Part shown: positions 1 to 5,823 of the stretch, piece by piece
Numbering within the stretch: position 1 is the stretch's first letter
How the letters are laid out: each line of letters starts with the position of its first letter
NCBI GenBank assembly: GCA_900290385.1
Contig: OMSV01000124.1
Coordinates: 1-8,517, forward strand
Origin: Syntrophobacter sp. SbD2
Lineage (GTDB): Bacteria; Desulfobacterota; Syntrophobacteria; Syntrophobacterales; Syntrophobacteraceae
Direction of reading: 5' to 3'
DNA length: 8,517 nt
Notes under the pieces: model-generated
Database searches by the model: none
Seen by the model: only the letters and a program-made list of their open reading frames with translations
Told to the model about the DNA's origin: nothing
Made by a program: the position numbers and the translations under genes

Positions 1-1393
1 GAAAAGTGGCTGCTAGAGCTTGCGGCCCATCATGGATTCTCGCCTACCTTGATCAACTCTATCCAGTACCTGACCATGCCCTCAGCGATGATGGCCAGAT
101 ACAAAGATAAAGACCCGATCAGGTGGTTCAAAATCTCAAAGCTTACTTTCGCCAACCTGCGCGCACGCATTAAAGAAGAGGGAGCCGATGAAATCATCAG
201 CATCGCCCTTATGTCGCAAAAAGATGTCGTAGGGCTGCTTTACGTCACCAATGACGGGACATATAAGGTAGGGGCAGGGCAAAGCGAACTTCTAAGGGCC
301 ATTGGGAACCAACTCGGGGTTTCCATTCAGAATGCGATGCTGTTCGACTCGGTAGAACGTGCGAAGTGCGAACTGGAGATCAGCTTTGACGCCATTCAGG
401 ACGCCATTTTCCTGATTGATAACAGGATGCGGATTGATCGAGTGAACCGCACCAGCGAGATGGTTTACGGGCCGAACCTGGTCGGGCAAAAATACCCCCT
501 GGTACTCTACGGGACCGAGCAGCCCCCTATCGAGTGCCCCATTTGGGCATGCCTGTGGGGTGCTCAGCCCTTTCGCGGGGAGGGCCCACACCCGCGCTGG
601 GGAGGCCACTACCGAAGCCAGGAAACTCGAACAACGCCTTCAGCAGTCGGAGCGGCTCAAGGCGCTGGGGACGCTTGCCGCTGGAATCGCTCACGAAATT
701 CGAAACCCGCTGGCTACCATAAACTTCAATACCCAGATGCTTCGGCGCGAACTGGAATTACTACCCGCCCAACAGGAGATGTTAGAAGACGTATTCGAGC
801 AGATACGCAAGATGGACCGTATCATTCAGCAGGTGCTCCATTTCGCGCGGCCTCGCGATCCTCAGTTCGTGCCCGGCAGCCTGAATGAAGTCGTACGCCA
901 CTGCCTGGACATGTCGAAGATGTACCTCATAAAGGCCCATGCTGAAGTTTCAGTCGATTTGCAGCCGGACCTGCCCCCCACCGTCATGGATTTCAATCAG
1001 ATCTGCCAAGTATTGATGAACCTGATAATCAATTCCGTCGAGGCGATGCCGGGGGGCGGAAAATTGAGGATAAGCACTTCTTTGGACCAGGAGCAGGGGC
1101 AAATCTTTGACATTCACGATTCGGGGATCGGTATCCTGGATGAAGACAAAGGCCGCATCTTCGACCCTTTCTTTACGCGAAAACCTGAAGGGACAGGAAT
1201 GGGTCTCAGTATTTCAAGGCAGATAATCGAAAAACATGGTGCTCTTATGGAACTGGCTTCCATTCCGGGAGAAGGGACCACTTTCCGGCTGATCTTCCCC
1301 GTGGGGACCAGTCCGAGACCAGCGGTTCCGGACCAGCCGCCGGAGCCTTCAGCCAAGACGGTTCAGGGTGTGAAGACGAAAAAGAAAAAATAG
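1..1393 (+). pseudogene. GAF-PAS sensor histidine kinase, 5'-truncated by window and internally frameshifted
   Basis: Two-component sensor kinase. It would autophosphorylate a histidine and pass the phosphate to a response regulator, none of which is in the window. Frame 1 is open from base 1. It encodes a GAF-domain end (about residues 1-105, including GLLYVT and the IGNQLGVSIQNA helix) and then a PAS domain starting FDAIQDAIFLID, with a CPIWAC segment. Near base 600, after HPRWG, frame 1 turns to nonsense and ends at 888. The kinase resumes in frame 2 at about 602 (EATTEARKLEQ) and runs to a TAG at 1391-1393. This second part has the H-box AGIAHEIRNP (His codon 692-694), N-box LMNLIINSVEAMP, G1 box HDSGIGI, F-box IFDPFFT and G2 box GTGMGLSI, and a Lys-rich end. 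The last ~25 residues of a normal PAS domain have no bases to encode them, so this looks like a deletion plus frameshift rather than a one-base error. No transmembrane segment is visible in the part present. The kinase identity is firm; loss of function is inferred. Confidence 0.87.
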
Positions 1394-1437
1394 ATTCGGT
1401 TCCGGGCTGGTCAACAGAAGTCTTAATAAACATCAGC

Positions 1438-2203
1438 TTAAACTAATAAATCATCTTTACTATATCTTAAAAGGGAATGCCCTTTTGTTTCAAAAGTCTC
1501 TTCGTGAATGTCTCGATCATAAAACAGGCCACCGTCACCTCTATCCAATCCCGGAATATCTCCCGAGAGTCCATCGGGTTCAATGCCCAGCTCATTGATC
1601 TCGATTTGATCTACAATAGATGAAAATCCCATCGAATCGGCAAGTGACAATGAGATCGTGTTCGGCCTCACTTTCAATCGTGCCTTCAAGAAAAACAACT
1701 CCCTTCCTAAAGAAAATCCTGAGTTCTTCCGTGTCGATTCTCTCGTCGGTTTGCAGGCGCTCATAGATCAGATGGACTACCTGTTCATTGGCCAAACCCT
1801 GGTATTCATCGGGGACCTTTCCGGAAGCGGCCGCTTCATACATCTGCGGCAGGCTCCTATGCTGCTTTTCATAGTCGCGGGCGCACTCCACGCAAAGTCG
1901 AGCCCAAGGTATCGCCTGCAACCTTCTCGGCGCTATATCGTCCCCACATGACTCACAAGACCCATAATCGCCAAGCGACATCTTGATCAGCGCCAGATCG
2001 ATCTGCTCGATTTCGATTTTCCCATTCTCGTCGAGTTTGTCGTAAGGCTTGGTAATGCTGGCCTTCTGAGCCTCTTCTTCCAACTCTATGGCCGGCTCTT
2101 CCAGTTCCTGCCATGCCGCCGCAAGCCTGCGAACTCTTTCCAGTATGCTGCTGCGACTCTCAAGAAGCATATTTCTAAGGAAAAGTATTTCTTGCTTGCT
2201 CAT
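1438..2203 (-). pseudogene. DksA/TraR-type C4 zinc-finger protein with C-terminal BON domain, frameshifted
   Basis: Likely a cytoplasmic transcription-factor-like protein of the DksA/TraR family; proteins of this family bind RNA polymerase through its secondary channel. From ATG at 2203 the order is: an N-terminal helical region rich in Glu and Arg (about 1-80), a zinc finger with C83-x2-C86-x17-C104-x2-C107 (CESCG, CVEC; the same spacing as E. coli DksA), and a BON-like domain from about 138 (GVVFLEGTIESEAEHDLI). The original frame stops at 1592. After codon 185 (1649-1651) the BON sequence continues in another frame as SLADSMGFSSIVDQIEINEL and runs to TAA at 1438-1440. The full product would be about 255 residues. 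One extra base at 1648, or two missing bases, would explain the shift. If not a sequencing error, the product is a 203-residue protein with a broken BON domain but an intact zinc finger. A DKLD sequence (55-58) recalls the DksA tip motif DxxDxA but lies much closer to the finger (28 residues before C83) and lacks the Ala. The gene converges on the kinase with a 44-base gap and no obvious terminator. Confidence 0.8.
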
Positions 2204-2211
2204 TTTTGAAT

Positions 2212-2217
2212 CCTCCT
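2212..2217 (-). promoter_or_regulatory. Shine-Dalgarno site fixing the start of the zinc-finger/BON gene
   Basis: The minus strand reads AGGAGG 8 bases before ATG 2203-2201. This favours that ATG over an upstream in-frame GTG at 2242, which would add 13 residues (MIISGCRAQEDSK) with no family resemblance. Confidence 0.8.
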
Positions 2218-2251
2218 GCGCACGACAACCAGAAATAATCACATGCGTTTA

Positions 2252-2280
2252 ACAATAAGAAGCCCGTAAGAACAATTCAA
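2252..2280 (-). promoter_or_regulatory. Candidate sigma70-like promoter for the zinc-finger/BON gene
   Basis: On the minus strand TTGAAT (2280-2275) is followed after 17 bases by TATTGT (2257-2252). Each hexamer matches the consensus at 4 of 6 positions. A start near 2245 would give a leader of about 40 bases that includes the strong Shine-Dalgarno site. Found by eye only. Confidence 0.4.
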
Positions 2281-2522
2281 GTATCTTCAGCAACAGATCG
2301 AAATCGCAGCCACATCCGGTGCAGAGCAGTTTCACCTATGTGACATCGGCGCGGTCGCGAATGACTGCAATTTTCTCTTGAGTTATTGCGCCACCGCTGA
2401 TTACACGAGGAGCACCTCCAAGTCCCTGAATTTATTTGATCCTTCCAGATGGCTCTTGTAAATCGGCCTTGGATAACGTACTTATCTCACCCTGAGGGAT
2501 GGGACCAGCCCAACCGAACCAA
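2281..2522. other. Intergenic stretch without a recognisable gene
   Basis: This is the middle of a 389-base spacer between two divergent genes. All frames on both strands are broken by stops roughly every 10-30 codons. I see no tRNA-like fold, no strong hairpin with a T run, and no repeat. A 28-codon minus-strand reading frame with a CxxCxC motif (2249-2335) extends into it but has no ribosome-binding site. Confidence 0.5.
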
Positions 2523-2552
2523 TTGATTTCCTCATAACGAATCTGCTAAAAT
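2523..2552 (+). promoter_or_regulatory. Candidate sigma70-like promoter for the L,D-transpeptidase pair
   Basis: TTGATT at 2523-2528 and TAAAAT at 2547-2552 are separated by 18 bases, giving a predicted start near 2559 and a leader of about 35 bases before ATG 2593. Four of 6 bases match the -35 consensus and 5 of 6 the -10. The local AT-richness fits a promoter. Confidence 0.4.
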
Positions 2553-2582
2553 TTAATTCGACACCGGTTCGGTCTGAGTTCC

Positions 2583-2590
2583 AGGGGGGG
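2583..2590 (+). promoter_or_regulatory. Ribosome-binding site made of a run of seven G
   Basis: AGGGGGGG lies two bases before ATG 2593. It can pair with the anti-Shine-Dalgarno sequence in several registers. A homopolymer this close to a start is prone to slippage, which would change spacing but not reading frame. Confidence 0.55.
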
Positions 2591-2592
2591 AT

Positions 2593-3540
2593 ATGCTCAG
2601 AAGATTGAATCCGGGCTCGTGGGTTAGTCTGGTTGCGCTCCTGTTGATCTGCGGATGCGCAAAAGAAACTGTTAACACTGAGCAGCTCGCGCCCATAAGT
2701 GATGAGGCAAAGGCCGCGCCTGTCGCCGAACCGGCTCCGGAGGCGCATTTTTCCCGGAACGCGCCCTTGAAGCCGCCTGGAAAGGATTTGTCCACCCTGA
2801 GCCGGGCGATAACCGATAAGCAAGTGCGAAAGCTGCAGCAGAAGGACCCTGACCTGGAATTTTGCCGTTGCATCGAAATTCTTTGCCGCCTGAACAACAA
2901 GGATAAGGAATATATACGCGAGGATATGAAGCGAAAGCGTCCCCTGACTGTGCCAAAGAATTTCTCTTCCTACAAGGACTGGTCGCCTCTTCCCGGAAAC
3001 ATTGCAGGTGCGGGCAATTTACCCAAGTTAATCCTGCTGGTAAAAAATATCCACTTTCTTGGATGGTATCAGAACGGCAGACTGGTTGACGATACCTATG
3101 TGTGCACAGGAAAGATGAATACCTGGACGAAAAAGGGACTATACAGTGTAAAGGCAAAAGATCCCAATCACATGTCCACCTACCCGAACGCTTACGGCTA
3201 TCCCGCTGTCATGCCTAACGCCCTGCATATCTACGACCGTGTTTGGATTCACACCGGGGACGTGATCGGCCCAAATTGCTCGCACGGCTGCATAAACGTT
3301 CCGATATTCCCCGCCGAAAAGCTATACAACTGGACCAACGTAGGGACTGCGGTCCTGATTACGGAATCTTTGGAGGATTTGGGCCGCGACATCAAGACCG
3401 CTCGTTTGGACAAACTCAATCCGCAAAAGGCCCCGCCGGTAAAAGAAAAGGGCAAACAGGATAATCGGCAGACATCCGCGAATGAAACGCCGAAACAGTT
3501 TCCTGGAAACAGCAACAAAGCCACAATGGGAGGGATTTAG
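2593..3540 (+). CDS. Lipoprotein L,D-transpeptidase (YkuD family), first of a pair
   Basis: A periplasmic enzyme expected to form 3-3 cross-links in peptidoglycan, or to attach a protein to it, by attacking a tetrapeptide stem with a catalytic Cys. The 315-residue product starts with a lipoprotein signal (MLRR, hydrophobic core 11-19, lipobox ending ICGC with Cys22). Ala at +2 suggests the outer membrane by the Lol rule. A Pro/Ala-rich linker (about 35-62) leads to a region with three close Cys (91, 93, 98). The YkuD domain runs from about 144 (LPKLILLVKN) to about 258. It holds the active-site block IHTGD...CSHGCIN, with H220, S230, H231 and catalytic C233; C229 lies beside it. The spacing from H220 to the SHGC is shorter than in many YkuD proteins. 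The tail beyond 270 is basic and Lys/Gln-rich. It is followed after 3 bases by a second transpeptidase, probably as one operon. I see no LysM or other wall-binding domain. The catalytic domain call is firm; the exact reaction and partner are unknown. Confidence 0.9.
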   Translation: MLRRLNPGSWVSLVALLLICGCAKETVNTEQLAPISDEAKAAPVAEPAPEAHFSRNAPLKPPGKDLSTLSRAITDKQVRKLQQKDPDLEFCRCIEILCRLNNKDKEYIREDMKRKRPLTVPKNFSSYKDWSPLPGNIAGAGNLPKLILLVKNIHFLGWYQNGRLVDDTYVCTGKMNTWTKKGLYSVKAKDPNHMSTYPNAYGYPAVMPNALHIYDRVWIHTGDVIGPNCSHGCINVPIFPAEKLYNWTNVGTAVLITESLEDLGRDIKTARLDKLNPQKAPPVKEKGKQDNRQTSANETPKQFPGNSNKATMGGI

Positions 3541-3543
3541 AAA

Positions 3544-4215
3544 ATGGAAGTCAGCAGGCGAATTCCTTGGCGTATCGGGCTTCATTTGTTTTGCTGGGCA
3601 TTTGTTGGCGCAGCCCTATGCTCATGTTCGCTTTTCCAATCACACATAACTCCACGGCCCCTGACAGAGACCAAGGCGCCGCCGACAAAAGCCCCTCCGG
3701 AGTGCGAGCTTCCCTACTGCACGGTAGACCTTGATTTTCCCTTATCCCTTATCACCAAACCAAAGATCTACGTATTAAAACAGGACCGCCGGCTCTTGCT
3801 GATCCAGGATAAAACGCTCGTTCGTGAATTTCACATCGCACTTGGATTCAATCCGAAAGGGGACAAATACTTTAGAGGCGACGGCAGAACCCCCGAGGGA
3901 GAATACTTCGTGTGCAGCAAGAACTCTTCAAGCCAGTTTTACAAGTCCCTTGGAATAAACTACCCCAATCCGCGCAATGCGCAAAATGCCCTGTCATGCG
4001 GCATGATTTCCGATAATGACTACTGCTTGATCAAACAGGCAAATGACGCAATGAGGTTGCCGCCCTCCAATACGGCCCTGGGCGGACAGATATTCATCCA
4101 TGGCGGAGGCTGCCAAAAGGACTGGACCCTGGGCTGCATAGCAGTGCAGAACAGCGCCATAGACGAATTGTTCAGCGTGGTCCAGGTCGGCACACCCGTT
4201 TTTATAATGCCCTGA
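3544..4215 (+). CDS. Lipoprotein L,D-transpeptidase (YafK/ErfK-like), second of a pair
   Basis: A 223-residue periplasmic YkuD-fold enzyme of a different subfamily from its neighbour. The N-terminus (basic MEVSRR, hydrophobic segment 11-26, lipobox ALCSC with Cys28, Ser at +2) suggests an outer-membrane lipoprotein. A Pro/Lys-rich linker (36-53) precedes a catalytic domain from about 73 (PKIYVLKQDRRLLLI). The domain contains the subfamily blocks IALGFNPKGDK, GDGRTPEGEY, SLGINYPNP, IFIHGGG (H186) and DWTLGCIAVQN with catalytic C198. The residue two before the catalytic Cys is Leu rather than the His of the classical SHGC box; this position varies in the YafK-like group, so activity is still expected. 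Other Cys residues are at 54, 59, 124, 152, 161 and 190. Start choice: ATG 3544 follows GGGAGGGA within the end of the preceding gene, with only 3 bases between stop and start, so translational coupling is likely. The product could cross-link peptidoglycan or process a wall-anchored protein; the sequence does not decide. Confidence 0.88.
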   Translation: MEVSRRIPWRIGLHLFCWAFVGAALCSCSLFQSHITPRPLTETKAPPTKAPPECELPYCTVDLDFPLSLITKPKIYVLKQDRRLLLIQDKTLVREFHIALGFNPKGDKYFRGDGRTPEGEYFVCSKNSSSQFYKSLGINYPNPRNAQNALSCGMISDNDYCLIKQANDAMRLPPSNTALGGQIFIHGGGCQKDWTLGCIAVQNSAIDELFSVVQVGTPVFIMP

Positions 4216-4246
4216 GCGGCCCAAACCTGCGGCCACACGCACACTA

Positions 4247-4271
4247 TAAGGGCTTGCGCAGAAGGCCCTTA
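4247..4271. terminator. Hairpin between convergent transpeptidase and ssb genes
   Basis: TAAGGGC (4247-4253) and GCCCTTA (4265-4271) form a perfect 7-bp stem with an 11-base loop. It sits 31 bases past the transpeptidase stop and 16 bases past the ssb stop, where a two-way terminator would be expected. Neither strand has a run of T after the stem, so intrinsic termination would be weak; it may instead protect 3' ends. Confidence 0.35.
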
Positions 4272-4287
4272 AGTGCGAAGGCTGAAG

Positions 4288-4800
4288 TTAGAAGGGTATA
4301 TCGTCATCCGGAGGCCCAGTATTGGCAGGCAGCTCTTCTATTGCGGAGCGCCCGGCGGGACCGGGGTTTCTCATATGGTTCTGGCCGCCGGCAGTCCCCT
4401 GGCCCTGTCCCTGGCCTTGCCCTTGGCCCTGCGCTTGTCCCTGACCCTGGCCTTGTCCTTCCGCGCTCCCAAGCAACTGGATTTCCCTGGCTATAATATC
4501 GGTAAAATAGCGTTTCTGACCTTGAGGGTCGTCCCACTGGTTGGTCCGAATACTGCCTTCAACATAGACCTGCCGGCCTTTGGCCAGATAATTTCCACAG
4601 AACTCAGCCGTTTTGCCGAAGGTAACGATACGGTGCCATTCCGTTCGCTCCTCCCGGTTGCCTTCTGTTCCGGCAGAGACATAGTCATTTGTTGCGAGGT
4701 TGAATTTTGCAACTGCGACCCCGTTGGGACTGTATCGGATGTCCGGGTCAGCCCCCAATCTGCCAACTAATATTACCTTATTGACCGTCCCTTTAGCCAT
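4288..4800 (-). CDS. ssb: Single-stranded DNA-binding protein SSB
   Basis: Binds and protects single-stranded DNA in replication, recombination and repair, and recruits partner proteins through its acidic tip; SSB normally works as a tetramer. The 170-residue product has the bacterial OB-fold (about 4-110) with the hallmarks MAKGTVNKVILVGRLG, DPDIRY, VAKFNLATND, TEWHRIVTFGKTAE, YLAKGRQVYVEG and IRTNQWDDPQGQKRYFTDIIA. A Gln/Gly repeat linker follows (115-135), then a short Pro/Gly region and the conserved tip DDDIPF ending at 170. Start: ATG 4800-4798 is preceded by a purine-rich GGGGAAGG, and the N-terminus fits the family. The gene stands alone on the minus strand, not beside rpsF/rpsR or uvrA as in many bacteria, and is divergent from plsC. 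Nothing is missing or broken. The identity is secure. Confidence 0.98.
   Translation of the reverse strand: MAKGTVNKVILVGRLGADPDIRYSPNGVAVAKFNLATNDYVSAGTEGNREERTEWHRIVTFGKTAEFCGNYLAKGRQVYVEGSIRTNQWDDPQGQKRYFTDIIAREIQLLGSAEGQGQGQGQAQGQGQGQGQGQGTAGGQNHMRNPGPAGRSAIEELPANTGPPDDDIPF
4396..4458 (-). repeat. Gln-Gly dipeptide repeat coding tract in the ssb linker
   Basis: Codons 115-135 of ssb alternate Gly and Gln almost perfectly, with one Ala in place of Gly (QAQ). On DNA this is an imperfect tandem array of 6-base units built from CAGGGC- and CAAGGC-like steps. Such linkers are disordered and tolerate length change; synonymous variation between units suggests some age. Confidence 0.85.
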
Positions 4801-4971
4801 TTCTTACCTTCCCCTTTTAGCGAAATATGGAGTCGAAAATACCAGGATTCCAGTCACAATATATCATGAATCAAGAAGGAGGAAAATCATACGGGATTTT
4901 TTCTGGCTTCGCCTCGCTTTGGCCTTGATCGCCGACCATCGAGTATCTGATTTGCGCCCTCCGGCTTCCGA
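4801..4971. other. Divergent ssb/plsC spacer, upstream part
   Basis: No gene is seen here; reading frames crossing the region lack family features. On the minus strand a TATATT (near 4858-4863) could be a -10 box for ssb, but no good -35 sits upstream of it. An AAGGAGG at 4875-4881 on the plus strand has no start codon at a suitable distance. Confidence 0.4.
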
Positions 4972-5000
4972 TTGACTACCGTGTGGAAACAGTCTAGAGT
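4972..5000 (+). promoter_or_regulatory. Candidate sigma70-like promoter for plsC-rnj
   Basis: TTGACT (4972-4977, 5 of 6 to consensus) and TAGAGT (4995-5000, 4 of 6) are separated by exactly 17 bases. Transcription would begin near 5007, giving a leader of about 63 bases before ATG 5070. This is the best promoter match in the window by eye. Confidence 0.5.
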
Positions 5001-5069
5001 AAAAGTTTGAAAACAACCCGGAAATTTGTTCCCAATTCTTTGACGCGCCTCGCCCCAAGTTGGTGAGAA

Positions 5070-5822
5070 ATGAGATTATTGCGATCGGTTTTATTTTTCA
5101 TCACTTTATTTTTTTCTACCATAATTCTGGGGATTTCACTTGTAATAATCTCTTTTGTAAATAAGGCATGGATGCGTTTTCCGGAAAAGCTATGGGGTAA
5201 CGCGAACCTATGGGCCGCCGGGGTAAAGGTTAACGTCACGGGTCTTGAAAATATAAATAACCGGGGCACTTACATATTCGTCAGCAATCATCAGGGTTGG
5301 TTCGATATTTTTACCGCGATTGGGAAGTTGCCGTTCCATTTTAGCTGGCTCGCAAAAGTGGAGCTATTCAAGATCCCGGTCCTTGGGGCCGCGATGTCCA
5401 GGGCAGGCTATATCTCAATCGACCGCAGGGACCACAGGAAGGCGATGAACAGCCTCAACAGGGCCGCCGAACAGATTCGGCAGGGGACCTCAGTATTCAT
5501 CTTCCCTGAAGGCACCAGAAGCGCTGACGGGGTACTCAGAGATTTCAAGAAAGGCTGGCTCGTCCTGGCCGCCAAATCGCGGCAGCCCGTCGTCCCCATC
5601 AGCATCAGCGGATCTTATCGCATTTTTCCCCCAAAGAACTGGACGATCTATCCGGGGGAAATCAGGTTTTCAATAGGCAAGCCGATTCAGGCCACAGGCA
5701 GCGAAACCGTAGACCGAGACATACTGCTGGAACAGATCCGGGAGGCGATCCGCGCCAATTTGACTTTTGAAGAGGCCGGGGGCGGCTCCGAAGTTGAGCC
5801 GGAAATAAAGAGGGCCGATTAG
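5070..5822 (+). CDS. plsC: 1-acyl-sn-glycerol-3-phosphate acyltransferase (PlsC family)
   Basis: Transfers an acyl chain to the sn-2 position of lysophosphatidic acid to make phosphatidic acid, the precursor of membrane phospholipids, at the inner face of the cytoplasmic membrane. The 250-residue length is normal for the family. A hydrophobic N-terminal segment (about 7-31) serves as membrane anchor. The four acyltransferase motifs are in order: NHQGWFD (73-79, the HX4D catalytic pair H74/D79), the KVELFKIPVLG block (96-106), FPEGTRS (145-151, glycerophosphate binding) and VVPISISG (174-181). The start ATG 5070 has a modest GGTGAG just upstream. RNase J begins 1 base after the stop, so the two are very likely co-transcribed. 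The acidic/basic C-terminal tail (from 235) is not conserved. A related acyltransferase specificity, such as lyso-ornithine lipid, cannot be excluded from sequence alone. Confidence 0.92.
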   Translation: MRLLRSVLFFITLFFSTIILGISLVIISFVNKAWMRFPEKLWGNANLWAAGVKVNVTGLENINNRGTYIFVSNHQGWFDIFTAIGKLPFHFSWLAKVELFKIPVLGAAMSRAGYISIDRRDHRKAMNSLNRAAEQIRQGTSVFIFPEGTRSADGVLRDFKKGWLVLAAKSRQPVVPISISGSYRIFPPKNWTIYPGEIRFSIGKPIQATGSETVDRDILLEQIREAIRANLTFEEAGGGSEVEPEIKRAD

Positions 5823-5823
5823 C

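Noticed and set aside
560..1393. Kinase half as an independent gene starting at GTG 560
   Set aside because: Its first ~14 residues are out-of-frame PAS DNA and there is no ribosome-binding site. It is better read as the 3' part of the broken kinase gene.
1438..1764. Separate minus-strand gene of 108 residues
   Set aside because: Its first ~39 codons overlap the BON-coding frame as nonsense, and the rest completes the BON domain, so it is the shifted end of the same gene.
2249..2335. Minus-strand 28-codon frame starting GTG, with Cys at residues 5, 8, 10 and 28 (CTGCGC), upstream of the zinc-finger/BON gene
   Set aside because: There is no Shine-Dalgarno site, a TAG lies directly before the GTG, and it overlaps the candidate promoter. 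A frame of this length is expected by chance. The CxxCxC motif is the only point in its favour; conservation in relatives would be needed.
2336..2520. Same minus frame continuing upstream through two stop codons with protein-like stretches
   Set aside because: Segments of about 28-30 codons between stops fit random sequence; no start codon or family motif is seen, and stop-codon readthrough is not needed to explain anything.
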